In this document: positions 16,729 to 25,593 of the stretch, one piece after another | Layout of the letters: each line of letters opens with the position of its first letter | How positions within the stretch are numbered: position 1 is the stretch's first letter | NCBI GenBank assembly: GCA_934339135.1 | Contig: CAKRHP010000005.1 | Location: 111,362-175,361 of the forward strand | DNA: 64,000 bases | Direction: 5' to 3' | From: an uncultured Lachnospiraceae bacterium | GTDB taxonomy: Bacteria; Bacillota; Clostridia; Lachnospirales; Lachnospiraceae | Made by a program: the position numbers and the translations under genes | The notes under the pieces: model-generated | Told to the model about the DNA's origin: nothing | The model's database searches: none | Seen by the model: only the letters and a program-made list of their open reading frames with translations

Positions 16729-16750
16729 AACATTGTCTTCGGACAATGTT
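16729..16750 (-). promoter_or_regulatory. UUCG-type hairpin in the isomerase leader
   Basis: AACATTGTC (16729-16737) and GACAATGTT (16742-16750) form a perfect 9-bp stem around a 4-nt loop in the 5' leader of the isomerase gene. It could be an operator palindrome or an mRNA hairpin. Confidence 0.55.
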
Positions 16751-16785
16751 CCTTGTTGAGGTTTTTTTTCACCTCACATGCTTTT

Positions 16786-16814
16786 ATTTTATTACATTTT
16801 GACAGGATTTGCAA
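16786..16814 (-). promoter_or_regulatory. sigma-A promoter of the isomerase gene
   Basis: On the minus strand TTGCAA (16809-16814) and TAAAAT (16786-16791) are spaced by exactly 17 nt, about 100 bp upstream of the start codon and upstream of the hairpin at 16729-16750. Confidence 0.6.
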
Positions 16815-16897
16815 TGAAAGTTTTGGGAACATTTCGTGAATATTTTGGAATATCTGCCTGTCCCATACATATATTGAAAAAGAATGGGGGTGAAGTG

Positions 16898-17875
16898 ATG
16901 GGACAGAAGAATGAAGTGCTTCGGGTGATTGCCAGAGAGCCCCGGAAATATCTGGAAAAACTTGATATTGATTTTAATCTTCTCCAGGAAATCCGTATCC
17001 GGGCAGAGGCACCGCTGATGCTTGTGTATCAGGGGCAGGAGTATTGTGTGGCAAAAAACGGAACGTTATGCCGGGGAATAGAAAATCCACTGATCATTTC
17101 CAGGCAGGATGTGAAAGAAACCATGGAGAGGATCAGTAATTATTCCATGTATGCATTTGAAGAGGAGTTAAAACAGGGGTTTATTACGATCCAGGGAGGT
17201 CATCGTGTCGGGGTGGCGGGGAAAATTGTATTGGAGAAGGAGCAGGTAAAAAATTTGCGTTACATATCATTTATCAATATCCGTCTGGCGCATCAGGTGA
17301 TTGGCTGCGGGGATAAAGTTCTGCCGTATCTGGTGGACGGAGACAGTATTTATCATACATTGATCATTTCGCCGCCCCGGTGTGGCAAAACTACATTATT
17401 GCGGGATCTGATCCGGCAGTTGTCCAATGGAGGGAACGGACGCCGGGGAATTAATGTAGGGGTCGTGGATGAACGGTCCGAACTGGGAGCATGTTATCAG
17501 GGAAAACCACAGAATGATCTGGGATATCGGACGGATATTCTGGACTGCTGTCCCAAAAAAGAAGGAATGATGATGTTAGTTCGTTCCATGTCTCCAAAGG
17601 TGATCGCAGTGGACGAAATTGGATTCCGGGAGGATGTGGAAGCACTGGAATATGTTATGAACTGTGGGGTGCGGATCCTGGCAACGGTTCACGGACGCAG
17701 TATGGAGGAGATTCGAAAGAAACCGATCCTCGGGGAACTTGTCCGGGAAAGAGTATTTCAGAGATATGTGCTGCTTTCTTCTCAGGAAATCGGAAGGGTG
17801 GAAGCTATTTTTGACGAAAGAGGAACGTACCTGGCATATCCAACGGTGACAGAAGAGAGGGGGGCGGAGCAATGA
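16898..17875 (+). CDS. spoIIIAA: stage III sporulation protein AA (ATPase)
   Basis: SpoIIIAA is the mother-cell ATPase that drives the SpoIIIA-SpoIIQ channel between mother cell and forespore. The 325-residue product has a Walker A loop PPRCGKTT at residues 159-166, Walker B-like VIAVDEIG and RPLACH-type downstream LATVHGRSMEEI, as in secretion ATPases of the VirB11/GspE type. ATG 16898 follows GGGGGTG. The longer open frame back to 16778 has no site and overlaps the isomerase promoter. It is the first of eight co-directional genes in the canonical order, and its stop overlaps spoIIIAB by ATGA. Confidence 0.95.
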   Translation: MGQKNEVLRVIAREPRKYLEKLDIDFNLLQEIRIRAEAPLMLVYQGQEYCVAKNGTLCRGIENPLIISRQDVKETMERISNYSMYAFEEELKQGFITIQGGHRVGVAGKIVLEKEQVKNLRYISFINIRLAHQVIGCGDKVLPYLVDGDSIYHTLIISPPRCGKTTLLRDLIRQLSNGGNGRRGINVGVVDERSELGACYQGKPQNDLGYRTDILDCCPKKEGMMMLVRSMSPKVIAVDEIGFREDVEALEYVMNCGVRILATVHGRSMEEIRKKPILGELVRERVFQRYVLLSSQEIGRVEAIFDERGTYLAYPTVTEERGAEQ

Positions 17876-18405
17876 GTATGCTGCAGATTCTGTTAAAGAT
17901 CGCAGGAAGCTTCCTGGCATTGACGGGATGCTGTGGTTGTGGAATATGGCTGACGGCAAAGAGGCGGAGGCGTATTGAAATGCTTCGGGAAATGGAGCAG
18001 ATCCTGATTTTCCTATATGGGGAGATTGAATATGCGGCGGTGGATGTGGCAGAACTCTTTCTGATCCTGGCAGGAAAGATGTGCTATTTCAGAAGTTTTT
18101 TTGAGGAGCTGTGCCGGCAGTTTGACGGGATGGAACAGGAGACCTTATATGAACTGTGGAAAGAAGCGATTATCAGGTGCGGTCTTGCCGATGGGGTGGA
18201 CAAGGAGGATGTGGAACTCTGGCAGGAGGTGGGAATGCAGCTTGGGACGCTGGAGCGTAAGACACAGCTGCAGACGCTGCAGATCCTCGGGGAACGTCTC
18301 CAACGAAGGATCTTTGAGGCAGAGGAAGAATACAAAGCCCAGGCGAGGGTGTACCGGCTGACAGGAGTTACCGGAGGGATCTTTATGGTTATATTACTGT
18401 TATAA
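17872..18405 (+). CDS. spoIIIAB: stage III sporulation protein AB
   Basis: The 177-residue membrane protein has an N-terminal hydrophobic segment (LLKIAGSFLALTGCCGCGIWL), a long central helical cytoplasmic part (EMLREMEQILIFLYGEIEYAA) and a C-terminal hydrophobic end (GVTGGIFMVILLL). It resembles GspF-like platform proteins and is thought to work with SpoIIIAA in the engulfment channel. It overlaps spoIIIAA by four bases. Confidence 0.93.
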   Translation: MSMLQILLKIAGSFLALTGCCGCGIWLTAKRRRRIEMLREMEQILIFLYGEIEYAAVDVAELFLILAGKMCYFRSFFEELCRQFDGMEQETLYELWKEAIIRCGLADGVDKEDVELWQEVGMQLGTLERKTQLQTLQILGERLQRRIFEAEEEYKAQARVYRLTGVTGGIFMVILLL

Positions 18406-18425
18406 GACGGGAAAGGCGGGAAGGC

Positions 18426-18620
18426 ATGAGCATAAACTTGATTTTTCGGATCGCAGCGGTGGGGATTCTTGTTTCCGTGATGGGACAGATCCTAAAGCAT
18501 GCGGGGAGGGAGGAGCAGGCATTTCTGGTGAGTTTGTCCGGACTGATCCTGGTGCTTCTCTGGGTGATCCCTTATATATTGGAGCTGTTTCGTTCCATAC
18601 AGGAATTGTTTTCCCTGTAA
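18426..18620 (+). CDS. spoIIIAC: stage III sporulation protein AC
   Basis: A 64-residue protein with two membrane helices (LIFRIAAVGILVSVMGQIL and FLVSLSGLILVLLWVIPYIL) joined by the polar loop KHAGREEQA, which is the conserved SpoIIIAC layout. It is a membrane subunit of the mother-cell side of the SpoIIIA channel. It lies 20 bp after spoIIIAB with a GGGAAGG-like site. Confidence 0.93.
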   Translation: MSINLIFRIAAVGILVSVMGQILKHAGREEQAFLVSLSGLILVLLWVIPYILELFRSIQELFSL

Positions 18621-18653
18621 TGTGGTACGGCAGAAAAGAATAGGAGGCGGGAT

Positions 18654-19046
18654 ATGGAAAAGGTGGTGATGATCGGCGTTATGTCCGTTTTGCTTGCCAT
18701 TCCTCTGAAAAAGGATAAAGCGGAGTTTAGTATGCTTATCATTCTGACGGCGTGTCTTCTGATCAGCTCCCTTGCCGTATGGAGAATACGGGATCTGCTC
18801 CGGTATCTGAAAACACTGCAGGAATATCTGGGCGGTGGGAGCATTTATATTAAGGTGTTATTTAAGATGATCGCTGTCACTTATATGGCAGAGCTGGGGG
18901 CAAATCTCTGCCGGGATGCCGGATATGGAGCGGTGGCGGGACAGATAGAATTTTTTGGCAAATTAATGCTGCTTGCGGTCAGCCTGCCGGTATTGTCTGC
19001 TTTATTTGAGGTGTTGCTGCAGTTTGTGCCGGGAGGACTTGGATAA
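18654..19046 (+). CDS. spoIIIAD: stage III sporulation protein AD
   Basis: A 130-residue membrane protein with about four hydrophobic helices. The family block FKMIAVTYMAELGANLCRDAGYGAVAGQIEFFGKLMLLAVSLPVL is recognisable in its second half. It is a partner of SpoIIIAC in the channel platform. GGAGG precedes the ATG. Confidence 0.93.
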   Translation: MEKVVMIGVMSVLLAIPLKKDKAEFSMLIILTACLLISSLAVWRIRDLLRYLKTLQEYLGGGSIYIKVLFKMIAVTYMAELGANLCRDAGYGAVAGQIEFFGKLMLLAVSLPVLSALFEVLLQFVPGGLG

Positions 19047-19065
19047 ACAGAAGGGAGGGGAAGGA

Positions 19066-20142
19066 ATGAGTACATATGCAGGTACAGAAACAGGGATGTA
19101 TGACAGTCTGATGGACGAGTTATCCTATGACCAGATTCAGCAGATGCTGGATCAGATGATGGGAGACAACAGTTTTTCCTTTTCGGATATGGTTCAAAGT
19201 CTGATACATGATGGAAAGGCAGATGTGCTGCATAACATGACAACAATGCTACGGAAAATGGTATTTTCCTCCTTTTTGCAGGACAGGAAGATGTTTGTTT
19301 CTCTTCTTGCCATTGCGCTGGTGGGAGCGGTGTTTTCCAATTTTTCCAAAATACTGCAGGGCAGGGAGGTGGCGAAGACAGCCTTTTACATTGTGTATAT
19401 GCTGTTTTTTGTTACGTTGTCCTCATCGTTCCTGCAGGTGGCTCAGCTGGCGGGAGATACTCTGGAAAATCTGTTGGCATTTATAAAGGTAATGATACCG
19501 GCATTTTTTATCAGTCTTTCCTTTACGCAGGGAGGGGTGGCAGCAGGGGCGTACTATGAATTTGCATTAGCCATGATCATGGTTGTCAACTGGCTGCTGG
19601 TGGGACTGGCTCTGCCGGCGATCCATCTTTATTTTTTTCTGCAGGTGGTCAATCAGCTTTCCGAGCAGGATATGTTTTCCAAAATGGCAGAGCTGATCCG
19701 GGATGGCGTGCGGTTTGGTGTGAAAGCGGTGTTTGGACTGATGATGGGTATGAATGTCATACAGGGGCTGATCATACCGGTCAGTGCGGAGGTAAAGAAT
19801 ATGGCAGTCGTCCGTATGGGCGGGGCATTGCCGGGGGTCGGGGGTTCCATCAGTTCGGTACTTCAGTCGGTGCTTTGTGCGGGAAAGCTGGTAAAAAATG
19901 CAGTGGGGGTGGCAGGAGTCGTCGCGGTATTCTGCATGTGTGCCGTACCGCTGCTGCAAATGGTAGTCAGCCGTGTGTTATTGCAGCTGGCGGCAGCTAT
20001 ACTGCAGCCGGTTTCCGATGGAAGACTGATCCGGGGGCTGGGAGGTGCAGTCAAGGCAGTAGATCTGTATATTTATACGGTGGGCGTGGGAGCTCTGCTC
20101 TTTATTTCCTCGATCGCGGTGATCAGTGCCTTTACGACATAG
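19066..20142 (+). CDS. spoIIIAE: stage III sporulation protein AE
   Basis: The largest membrane subunit of the SpoIIIA complex. ATG 19066 has GGAAGGA upstream; the open frame continues back to 18973 inside spoIIIAD but is not needed. The 358-residue product has a polar N-terminal part (YDSLMDELSYDQIQQMLDQMMGD) and then about seven or eight membrane helices, including the conserved MIPAFFISLSFTQGGVAAGAYYEFALAM and a C-terminal DLYIYTVGVGALLFISSIAVI. An obvious cleavable signal peptide is not visible here. Confidence 0.92.
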   Translation: MSTYAGTETGMYDSLMDELSYDQIQQMLDQMMGDNSFSFSDMVQSLIHDGKADVLHNMTTMLRKMVFSSFLQDRKMFVSLLAIALVGAVFSNFSKILQGREVAKTAFYIVYMLFFVTLSSSFLQVAQLAGDTLENLLAFIKVMIPAFFISLSFTQGGVAAGAYYEFALAMIMVVNWLLVGLALPAIHLYFFLQVVNQLSEQDMFSKMAELIRDGVRFGVKAVFGLMMGMNVIQGLIIPVSAEVKNMAVVRMGGALPGVGGSISSVLQSVLCAGKLVKNAVGVAGVVAVFCMCAVPLLQMVVSRVLLQLAAAILQPVSDGRLIRGLGGAVKAVDLYIYTVGVGALLFISSIAVISAFTT

Positions 20143-20200
20143 CAGAGAAACATCTTATTAGGAAGCAGTCAGAGGGAGGAAGCTTTCCGGGAGGAGATCA

Positions 20201-20818
20201 ATGTTTGGGCAGATGATTCAGAATATCTTGGTATATGTCATTATGATCAATGTATTGCAGGGACTTGTGACAAGTCAGGGGTTTCGGGAAATATTCCGTT
20301 TTGTGGGAGGTATGATCTTGATCGTTCTTTGTGTCAGCCCAATACTATCCCAAATTTCGGACACTGATCAGATCGGGAAATTTCTTGAGGAAAAGCTGTT
20401 TCAGGGAGAAATGGATCAGTTAGAGCAGGAAACAAAGCTGGCAGAAGGAGATTTTGAAAAGATCATGCTGAAACAATGCAGGGAAGAACTGGAGCAGCAG
20501 ATGAGCAGTATGGTGGAAAGAGAAGGGGAAACGCCCCGGAAGGTAGAGGTGGAGTTAAAGAAGGACGGGGAGGGCTGCCTGCAGATGGGGGGAGTGACCG
20601 TGATATTGGAAAAGGACAGTGTACAGACGACGGCTTCCGGCAGGAGCAGTCCGATCCGGGTGCAGGATATTGTGATCGATACCGGGACAGATCAAAAGAC
20701 CCGAAAGGAATCTGTCATGACAGATGCAGATACGGTCAGATTACAGAAACAGATCTGTAAAAAATATGAACTTTCCAAAAAGAAGGTGATTGTATGGAGA
20801 AAATGTGGAAAAAATTAA
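20201..20818 (+). CDS. spoIIIAF: stage III sporulation protein AF
   Basis: The 205-residue protein has two N-terminal membrane segments (ILVYVIMINVLQGLVTSQGF and VGGMILIVLCVSPILSQI), followed by a soluble domain facing the intermembrane space. Order and topology match SpoIIIAF. Its end overlaps the start of spoIIIAG by 25 bases, implying coupled translation. Confidence 0.9.
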   Translation: MFGQMIQNILVYVIMINVLQGLVTSQGFREIFRFVGGMILIVLCVSPILSQISDTDQIGKFLEEKLFQGEMDQLEQETKLAEGDFEKIMLKQCREELEQQMSSMVEREGETPRKVEVELKKDGEGCLQMGGVTVILEKDSVQTTASGRSSPIRVQDIVIDTGTDQKTRKESVMTDADTVRLQKQICKKYELSKKKVIVWRKCGKN

Positions 20819-21441
20819 TAGAAGGACTTCGCAGGCAGCAAAAAAAACAGGAAAAGAAACCCATAAAATGGTCAGAGGTCGGTTTGTCCAAGATCATCAT
20901 TATGATCCTGGCGGGAGTATTTCTGCTGGTATTATCCATGCCGTCTTCAGAATTGTCCGAAAAAAAGGACAGGACACAAAATGGGACAGACCAGAAAAGT
21001 GTACAGGAAAAGGCGCAGGATACGGCAGCAGAAGCCATGGAGGCGTATGCGGGAAAGCAGGAAAATCAGCTGAAAAAGTTACTTTCAAAGGTAGAGGGGA
21101 TCGGCAAAGTAGAGGTGATGGTTACCATTGCGTCTTCGGAGGAAAAAAAGGCATTGCAGCAGGAGGATGTTTCCAACAGCAGCACCAATGAAACGGACAG
21201 TGCAGGAGGCAGCCGCAGCCAGACTTCCGGCAGCACGAAACAGGAGCCGGTGCTTGTGGGAGAGGATGGAAAGGAACCATATATTGTACAGATCCAGTCC
21301 CCGCAGGTGGAGGGGGTTCTGGTGGTGGCACAGGGGGCCGGAACCGGTGTGATCGATTCAGAAATAATTGCGGCCGTCGAGGCATTATTTCCTATAGAGG
21401 CACATAAAATTAAAGTGATGAAAATGGGTAGTCCCGAATAG
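20794..21441 (+). CDS. spoIIIAG: stage III sporulation protein AG
   Basis: SpoIIIAG forms a large ring in the space between mother-cell and forespore membranes. Here a short basic N-terminus precedes a single membrane helix (LSKIIIMILAGVFLLVLSM). A helical ring-building stretch (KLLSKVEGIGKVEVMVTIASSEEKKALQ) follows, then a Ser/Thr/Gly-rich loop, and a second ring-building part (PQVEGVLVVAQGAGTGVIDSEIIAAVEALF). The 215-residue length is usual. The start lies inside spoIIIAF. Confidence 0.92.
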   Translation: MEKMWKKLIEGLRRQQKKQEKKPIKWSEVGLSKIIIMILAGVFLLVLSMPSSELSEKKDRTQNGTDQKSVQEKAQDTAAEAMEAYAGKQENQLKKLLSKVEGIGKVEVMVTIASSEEKKALQQEDVSNSSTNETDSAGGSRSQTSGSTKQEPVLVGEDGKEPYIVQIQSPQVEGVLVVAQGAGTGVIDSEIIAAVEALFPIEAHKIKVMKMGSPE

Positions 21442-21474
21442 AAAAATCTGTGAAGGAAAGGAAAAGGTGAAGCT

Positions 21475-22194
21475 ATGAAAAAATTTGCGAGAAAAAATCA
21501 ATGGATCATAACTGCTCTGGCAGTATTGATCGCTGTGGCCGGATATCTGAATTTTACCGGGGAGGAGATCAACAAAAACGGACTGAAAAGTGTGATGTCT
21601 CTGAGCGGAAAGCAGACAGCGGCACCGGAGGAACAGGCGCAGGCAGAAAATGAAGCGGCAGCAGATGGAAAAAAAGAAAAAAAACAGGCAAAAGAAAGCA
21701 AGGAAACTTCTGCCGGGACAACGACAGATATTTCAGCAGAGGACAGTGGGGAAGATTACACGGTGGCTGACAGTGGGGAATTAAAGTCTGCTTCTGAAGA
21801 AAATCCGGGAGAAGCGGTTATGGTATCAAACTCTCTGGGGGCGGATTATTTTTCCTCTGCAAAATTATCAAGAGAGCAGAGCCGTGCCAAAAATAAAGAA
21901 ACTTTAATGAGTATTATTAATAATGATAAGATTGCCTCAAAGGACAAAAAAAGTGCCATAGATCAGGTGGCGCAGCTGACAAAGGATGCCCAGATGGAAA
22001 GTGCAGCAGAGCTGATGCTGGAAGCAAAGGGTTTTACGGATTCTGTGGTCAGTATTGAAAAGGGAAGTGCGGATGTGATCGTAAATGCCGGGGAGCTCAC
22101 ACAGCAGCAGCTGGCGCAGATCACAGATATCGTCACCCGGAAAACAAATATATCTGCAGACCATATTGTGATCACACCGGTAGCGGTAAAATAG
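21475..22194 (+). CDS. spoIIIAH: stage III sporulation protein AH
   Basis: SpoIIIAH spans the mother-cell membrane and binds SpoIIQ across the septum. The 239-residue protein has one N-terminal membrane helix (WIITALAVLIAVAGYLNF), a long charged Ala/Glu/Lys-rich linker (about residues 45-110) and a C-terminal YscJ/FliF-like domain (QVAQLTKDAQMESAAELMLEAKGF to ADHIVITPV). It closes the eight-gene operon; the next gene has its own promoter. Confidence 0.93.
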   Translation: MKKFARKNQWIITALAVLIAVAGYLNFTGEEINKNGLKSVMSLSGKQTAAPEEQAQAENEAAADGKKEKKQAKESKETSAGTTTDISAEDSGEDYTVADSGELKSASEENPGEAVMVSNSLGADYFSSAKLSREQSRAKNKETLMSIINNDKIASKDKKSAIDQVAQLTKDAQMESAAELMLEAKGFTDSVVSIEKGSADVIVNAGELTQQQLAQITDIVTRKTNISADHIVITPVAVK

Positions 22195-22265
22195 GGGCAG
22201 AATATATCCGCAGACCTGACATCTGCCTGACGGCGGTGTGGTGATCGGGAAATCGTGAAGTCTGC

Positions 22266-22293
22266 TTGCAAATATGAGGAGATTTGGTATAAT
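22266..22293 (+). promoter_or_regulatory. sigma-A promoter of the asp23-nusB cluster
   Basis: TTGCAA (22266-22271), a 16-nt spacer and TATAAT (22288-22293) with an extended TG element. It separates vegetative expression of asp23-nusB and downstream genes from the sporulation operon before it. Confidence 0.7.
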
Positions 22294-22346
22294 AAACTAG
22301 AATAATTGGCAAAATTTTATAAAAGAAACAAAGGAGGTAGTGTGTC

Positions 22347-22727
22347 GTGGCAAAGGAGCAGACTTCGAGAGAATATATTACGAAGAAAAAAGAACTGGGC
22401 GAGGTAAAGATTGCATCTGATGTAGTTGCTGCAATTGCTGCATTAGCGGCAACAGAGATAGATGGTGTCTATTCCATGGCCGGGAATATCACCAATGAGC
22501 TGATCGGCAAACTGGGTATGAAGAATCTTTCCAAGGGAGTGAAGATCCTGATGGAGGGTGGCATTGTCCGCGTAGATATGATGGTTGTAGTAAACTACGG
22601 GTACAGCATTCCTGAGGTATCTGAGCAGGTACAGGAGAGAGTCAGCCAGCAGATCGAAAATATGACAGGACTTTCTGTTTCAGAGGTCAATGTCCGCATT
22701 GCCGGTGTAAAACTGGAAGAAAATTAA
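22347..22727 (+). CDS. Asp23/Gls24-family envelope stress protein
   Basis: The 126-residue protein contains the family core GEVKIASDVVAAIAALAATEIDGVYSM and the C-terminal VSEVNVRIAGVKLEE. Relatives are small cytoplasmic proteins held at the membrane and linked to envelope stress. The start is a GTG with GGAGGTAG upstream. The position directly before nusB is common in Clostridia. Confidence 0.9.
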   Translation: MAKEQTSREYITKKKELGEVKIASDVVAAIAALAATEIDGVYSMAGNITNELIGKLGMKNLSKGVKILMEGGIVRVDMMVVVNYGYSIPEVSEQVQERVSQQIENMTGLSVSEVNVRIAGVKLEEN

Positions 22728-22750
22728 TTTAAAGGTATAGGTACAAAAAC

Positions 22751-23185
22751 ATGACAAGAAAAAAGGTCAGAGAACATTTATTTAAGATGCTGTTTTTGCT
22801 GGATTTTTATCCGAAGGCAGAGTTGGACGATCAGGTTTCCACATATTTAAAGGATATTGCGGATGCAGCAGAGGAGACGCAGGAAGGTCTGGAAAAGGTT
22901 CGTGAGGAGCTGAAACAGAAGTTTTATGCAGTAGCAGAACATCTGGAGGAAATTGACCGGAAGATCGAGGAGAAATCTAACGGCTGGTCCCTGAAGCGTC
23001 TTGCAAAGGCAGACATCACAGCACTTCGTCTGGCGATTTATGAGATACAGTACGATGAGGACGTACCGGCAGGTGTGGCGGTCAATGAGGCTGTAGAGCT
23101 GGCAAAGCTTTATGGAACAGATAAATCTCCAGCTTTTGTAAATGGAGTACTTGGTTCTGTTGTCAGGGACGGTGCGGAGGAATAA
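22751..23185 (+). CDS. nusB: transcription antitermination factor NusB
   Basis: NusB binds boxA RNA with S10 and takes part in rRNA antitermination. The 144-residue helical protein has the family start RKKVREHLFKMLFLLDFYP and the C-terminal signature DVPAGVAVNEAVELAKLYGTDKSPAFVNGVLGSVV. The site upstream of the ATG is weak, so translation may be coupled to asp23, 23 bp earlier. xseA follows after two bases. Confidence 0.94.
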   Translation: MTRKKVREHLFKMLFLLDFYPKAELDDQVSTYLKDIADAAEETQEGLEKVREELKQKFYAVAEHLEEIDRKIEEKSNGWSLKRLAKADITALRLAIYEIQYDEDVPAGVAVNEAVELAKLYGTDKSPAFVNGVLGSVVRDGAEE

Positions 23186-23187
23186 AT

Positions 23188-24399
23188 ATGAGCAGAGCAG
23201 TGACTGTGTCTCAGATCAACCGGTATATTGCCAATCTTTTTAAGCAGGATTATACTCTTTCCGGGATTCAGGTAAAAGGGGAGATATCCGGCTGTAAGTA
23301 TCATTATTCCGGTCATATTTATTTTACTCTGAAGGATGCCGGGGCGGCGATCTCCTGTGTGATGTTTTCCACGCAGCGTAAAGGTCTGGATTTTACGCTG
23401 GAGGATGGGCAGAGCGTGATCGTAACCGGCAGGATCAGCGTTTTTGAGAGAGATGGCAGATACCAGCTTTATGCCCGGAGCATTGTTCAGGATGGTGTGG
23501 GCAGATTATATGAAGAATACGAAAAATTAAAAAAGCGCCTCTTGTCAGAGGGGCTTTTTGACGAACAAAGAAAAAAACAGATTCCAAAATTTGCATCAAA
23601 GATTGGTGTTGTCACGGCAGAAACCGGAGCAGTGATACAGGATATCTGCAATGTGACATACCGGCGCAATCCATATGTGCAGCTTTACCTGTATCCGGCG
23701 AAGGTGCAGGGGGAGGGTGCGGCACAGACCGTGATCGACGGGATCCGTTATTTTGAAAAAACAGATGTAGATACGATCATCATAGGGCGTGGCGGAGGAT
23801 CGGTAGAGGATCTGTGGTGCTTTAATGATGAGAAGCTTGCCAGGACGATCGCAGACTGTACCAAGCCCATCATTTCAGCGGTTGGCCACGAGACGGACAC
23901 GACAATCTCTGATTATGCGGCGGATCTCAGGGCACCGACTCCGTCAGCGGCAGCAGAGCTGGCGGTTTATGCCTGGAGGGAGTTTGAGATTGGACTCAGT
24001 GAATATCGTTATGATCTCCGGGAGTCCATAGAGCAGATCCTGAGAGTACGTAAACTGGAGCTGCAGAAATATATGGTATTACTGCAGCATGTGAGTCCGG
24101 AGGATATGCTGCGGCAGAAAAGACTGTATCTGGCAGATTGTCAGGAACGGATGCAGCGTATGATGGAGCAGCGGCTTATGGAGACAAAGCACAGACTGGC
24201 ATTATATGCGGAGGAGATGAAGGGACTGTCTCCATTGCAGAAGCTGCAGAGCGGTTATACGTACACAGCAGATGAAAATGGCAGTCACATTGATTCTGTC
24301 AGCCAGCTGACAAAAGGACAGCAGCTGATGCTGACCTTTGCAGACGGCAGGGCGCAGGTGACAGTAGATGAGATAACAGGACAGAAAAACGGAGGCTGA
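23188..24399 (+). CDS. xseA: exodeoxyribonuclease VII large subunit
   Basis: The large subunit of the single-strand exonuclease ExoVII, a cytoplasmic DNA repair enzyme. The 403-residue protein has an N-terminal OB fold (SGIQVKGEISGCKYHYSGHIYFTLKD). The catalytic domain carries KIGVVTAETGAVIQDI, TIIIGRGGGSVEDLWCFNDEKLARTI and ISAVGHETDTTISDYAADLRAPTPSAAAEL, and a coiled coil precedes the end. It is encoded directly ahead of its small subunit, whose ribosome binding site lies inside its last codons. Confidence 0.95.
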   Translation: MSRAVTVSQINRYIANLFKQDYTLSGIQVKGEISGCKYHYSGHIYFTLKDAGAAISCVMFSTQRKGLDFTLEDGQSVIVTGRISVFERDGRYQLYARSIVQDGVGRLYEEYEKLKKRLLSEGLFDEQRKKQIPKFASKIGVVTAETGAVIQDICNVTYRRNPYVQLYLYPAKVQGEGAAQTVIDGIRYFEKTDVDTIIIGRGGGSVEDLWCFNDEKLARTIADCTKPIISAVGHETDTTISDYAADLRAPTPSAAAELAVYAWREFEIGLSEYRYDLRESIEQILRVRKLELQKYMVLLQHVSPEDMLRQKRLYLADCQERMQRMMEQRLMETKHRLALYAEEMKGLSPLQKLQSGYTYTADENGSHIDSVSQLTKGQQLMLTFADGRAQVTVDEITGQKNGG

Positions 24400-24401
24400 T
24401 T

Positions 24402-24596
24402 ATGGCAAAGAAAGTATCTCTGGAGGAATCCTTTGAACAGCTTGAAACGATCATCGAGCAGATGAAAACGGGAGATATGACATTGGAGGAATCCTTTAAA
24501 AAATACGAAGAAGGAATGAAGCTGATCAAAAATTGCAGCAATTCTATTGACCGTGTCGAGAAGAAACTGATCGTTTTGGAAAATGGAGAAGAGTAA
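24402..24596 (+). CDS. xseB: exodeoxyribonuclease VII small subunit
   Basis: A 64-residue helical protein with the family pattern SLEESFEQLETIIEQMKTGDMTLEESFKKYEEGMKLIKNC. It binds XseA in several copies. GGAGG inside the end of xseA lies 7 nt before the ATG, so the two are translationally linked. Confidence 0.94.
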   Translation: MAKKVSLEESFEQLETIIEQMKTGDMTLEESFKKYEEGMKLIKNCSNSIDRVEKKLIVLENGEE

Positions 24597-24665
24597 CACG
24601 GACATATGAAAAGCAGAGCGGTGGAACGCCGGATGGTGGAACCGCAGGAAAGGTTGGTTTGAACG

Positions 24666-25562
24666 ATGGACAAAACATTTAAGCAGGCATTTCAGGAAAA
24701 ACAGAAAGAGGTTGAGGAGATTTTATCAGGGTATCTGCCGGAAAAGCAGGGATTGCAGAAGACGATCTTTGATGCCATGGAGTATAGCCTGATGGCCGGC
24801 GGCAAGCGGATCCGTCCGATACTCATGAGGGAAGCATATCATCTTTTTGGCGGCAGTGATGAGAAGGTGATCGAGCCTTTTATGGCTGCCATGGAAATGG
24901 TGCATACATATTCTCTGGTTCATGATGATCTGCCGGCGATGGATAATGATGATTATCGCAGAGGACGTAAGACGACACATGTAGTATACGGAGAGGATAT
25001 GGGAATTCTTGCGGGAGATGCACTGTTAAATTATGCATTTGAGACAGCGTCCCGCTGCTTTGATGAGACAGAGGACCTTCCGGCAGCTGCTAAGGCATTT
25101 CAGATATTTAGCCGCAAGGCAGGGGTGTACGGCATGGTGGGGGGCCAGGTTGTTGATGTGGAGAGAACAGGGCAGCCTTTGGATAAAGAGGTGTTGGAGT
25201 TTATTTATACATTGAAGACAGGGGCACTTCTGGAAAGCTCCCTGATGGTAGGTGCGGCACTGGCTGGAGCAGATGATGCCTCACTGGAGAAAATGGAACA
25301 GATCGGCCGCTGTGTAGGCATGGCATTCCAGATACAGGATGACATCCTGGACTGCACCAGCACCACGCAGGAGCTTGGAAAGCCGGTACACAGTGATGAA
25401 AAAAACGAAAAGACAACATATGTATCACTTTATGGTATCGAGAAATCTCATCAGGCTGTGGAGGAGTATTCTCACCAGGCGGTTGCACTGTTGGAGGATC
25501 TTCCGGGAAAGAATCCATTTTTGGAGGATCTGATCGAGTATCTGATCAACCGTACCAAATAA
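24666..25562 (+). CDS. ispA: farnesyl/geranyl diphosphate synthase
   Basis: A short-chain trans-prenyltransferase that condenses IPP with DMAPP to give farnesyl diphosphate for quinones and undecaprenyl carriers. The 298-residue protein has the first Asp-rich motif DDLPAMDNDD from residue 87 and the second DDILD at 225-229, with GGKRIRP near the start. dxs, the first enzyme of the same isoprenoid route, comes next. Confidence 0.93.
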   Translation: MDKTFKQAFQEKQKEVEEILSGYLPEKQGLQKTIFDAMEYSLMAGGKRIRPILMREAYHLFGGSDEKVIEPFMAAMEMVHTYSLVHDDLPAMDNDDYRRGRKTTHVVYGEDMGILAGDALLNYAFETASRCFDETEDLPAAAKAFQIFSRKAGVYGMVGGQVVDVERTGQPLDKEVLEFIYTLKTGALLESSLMVGAALAGADDASLEKMEQIGRCVGMAFQIQDDILDCTSTTQELGKPVHSDEKNEKTTYVSLYGIEKSHQAVEEYSHQAVALLEDLPGKNPFLEDLIEYLINRTK

Positions 25563-25593
25563 ATACATCATTTAAAAGAAATGAGGGAACACC

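Noticed and set aside
16838..16880. Sigma-E promoter before spoIIIAA (GAATATT and CATACATAT)
   Set aside because: The -10-like CATACATAT is good, but no -35 element sits at the expected spacing: the nearest candidates are about 9 or 19 nt away instead of the usual distance.
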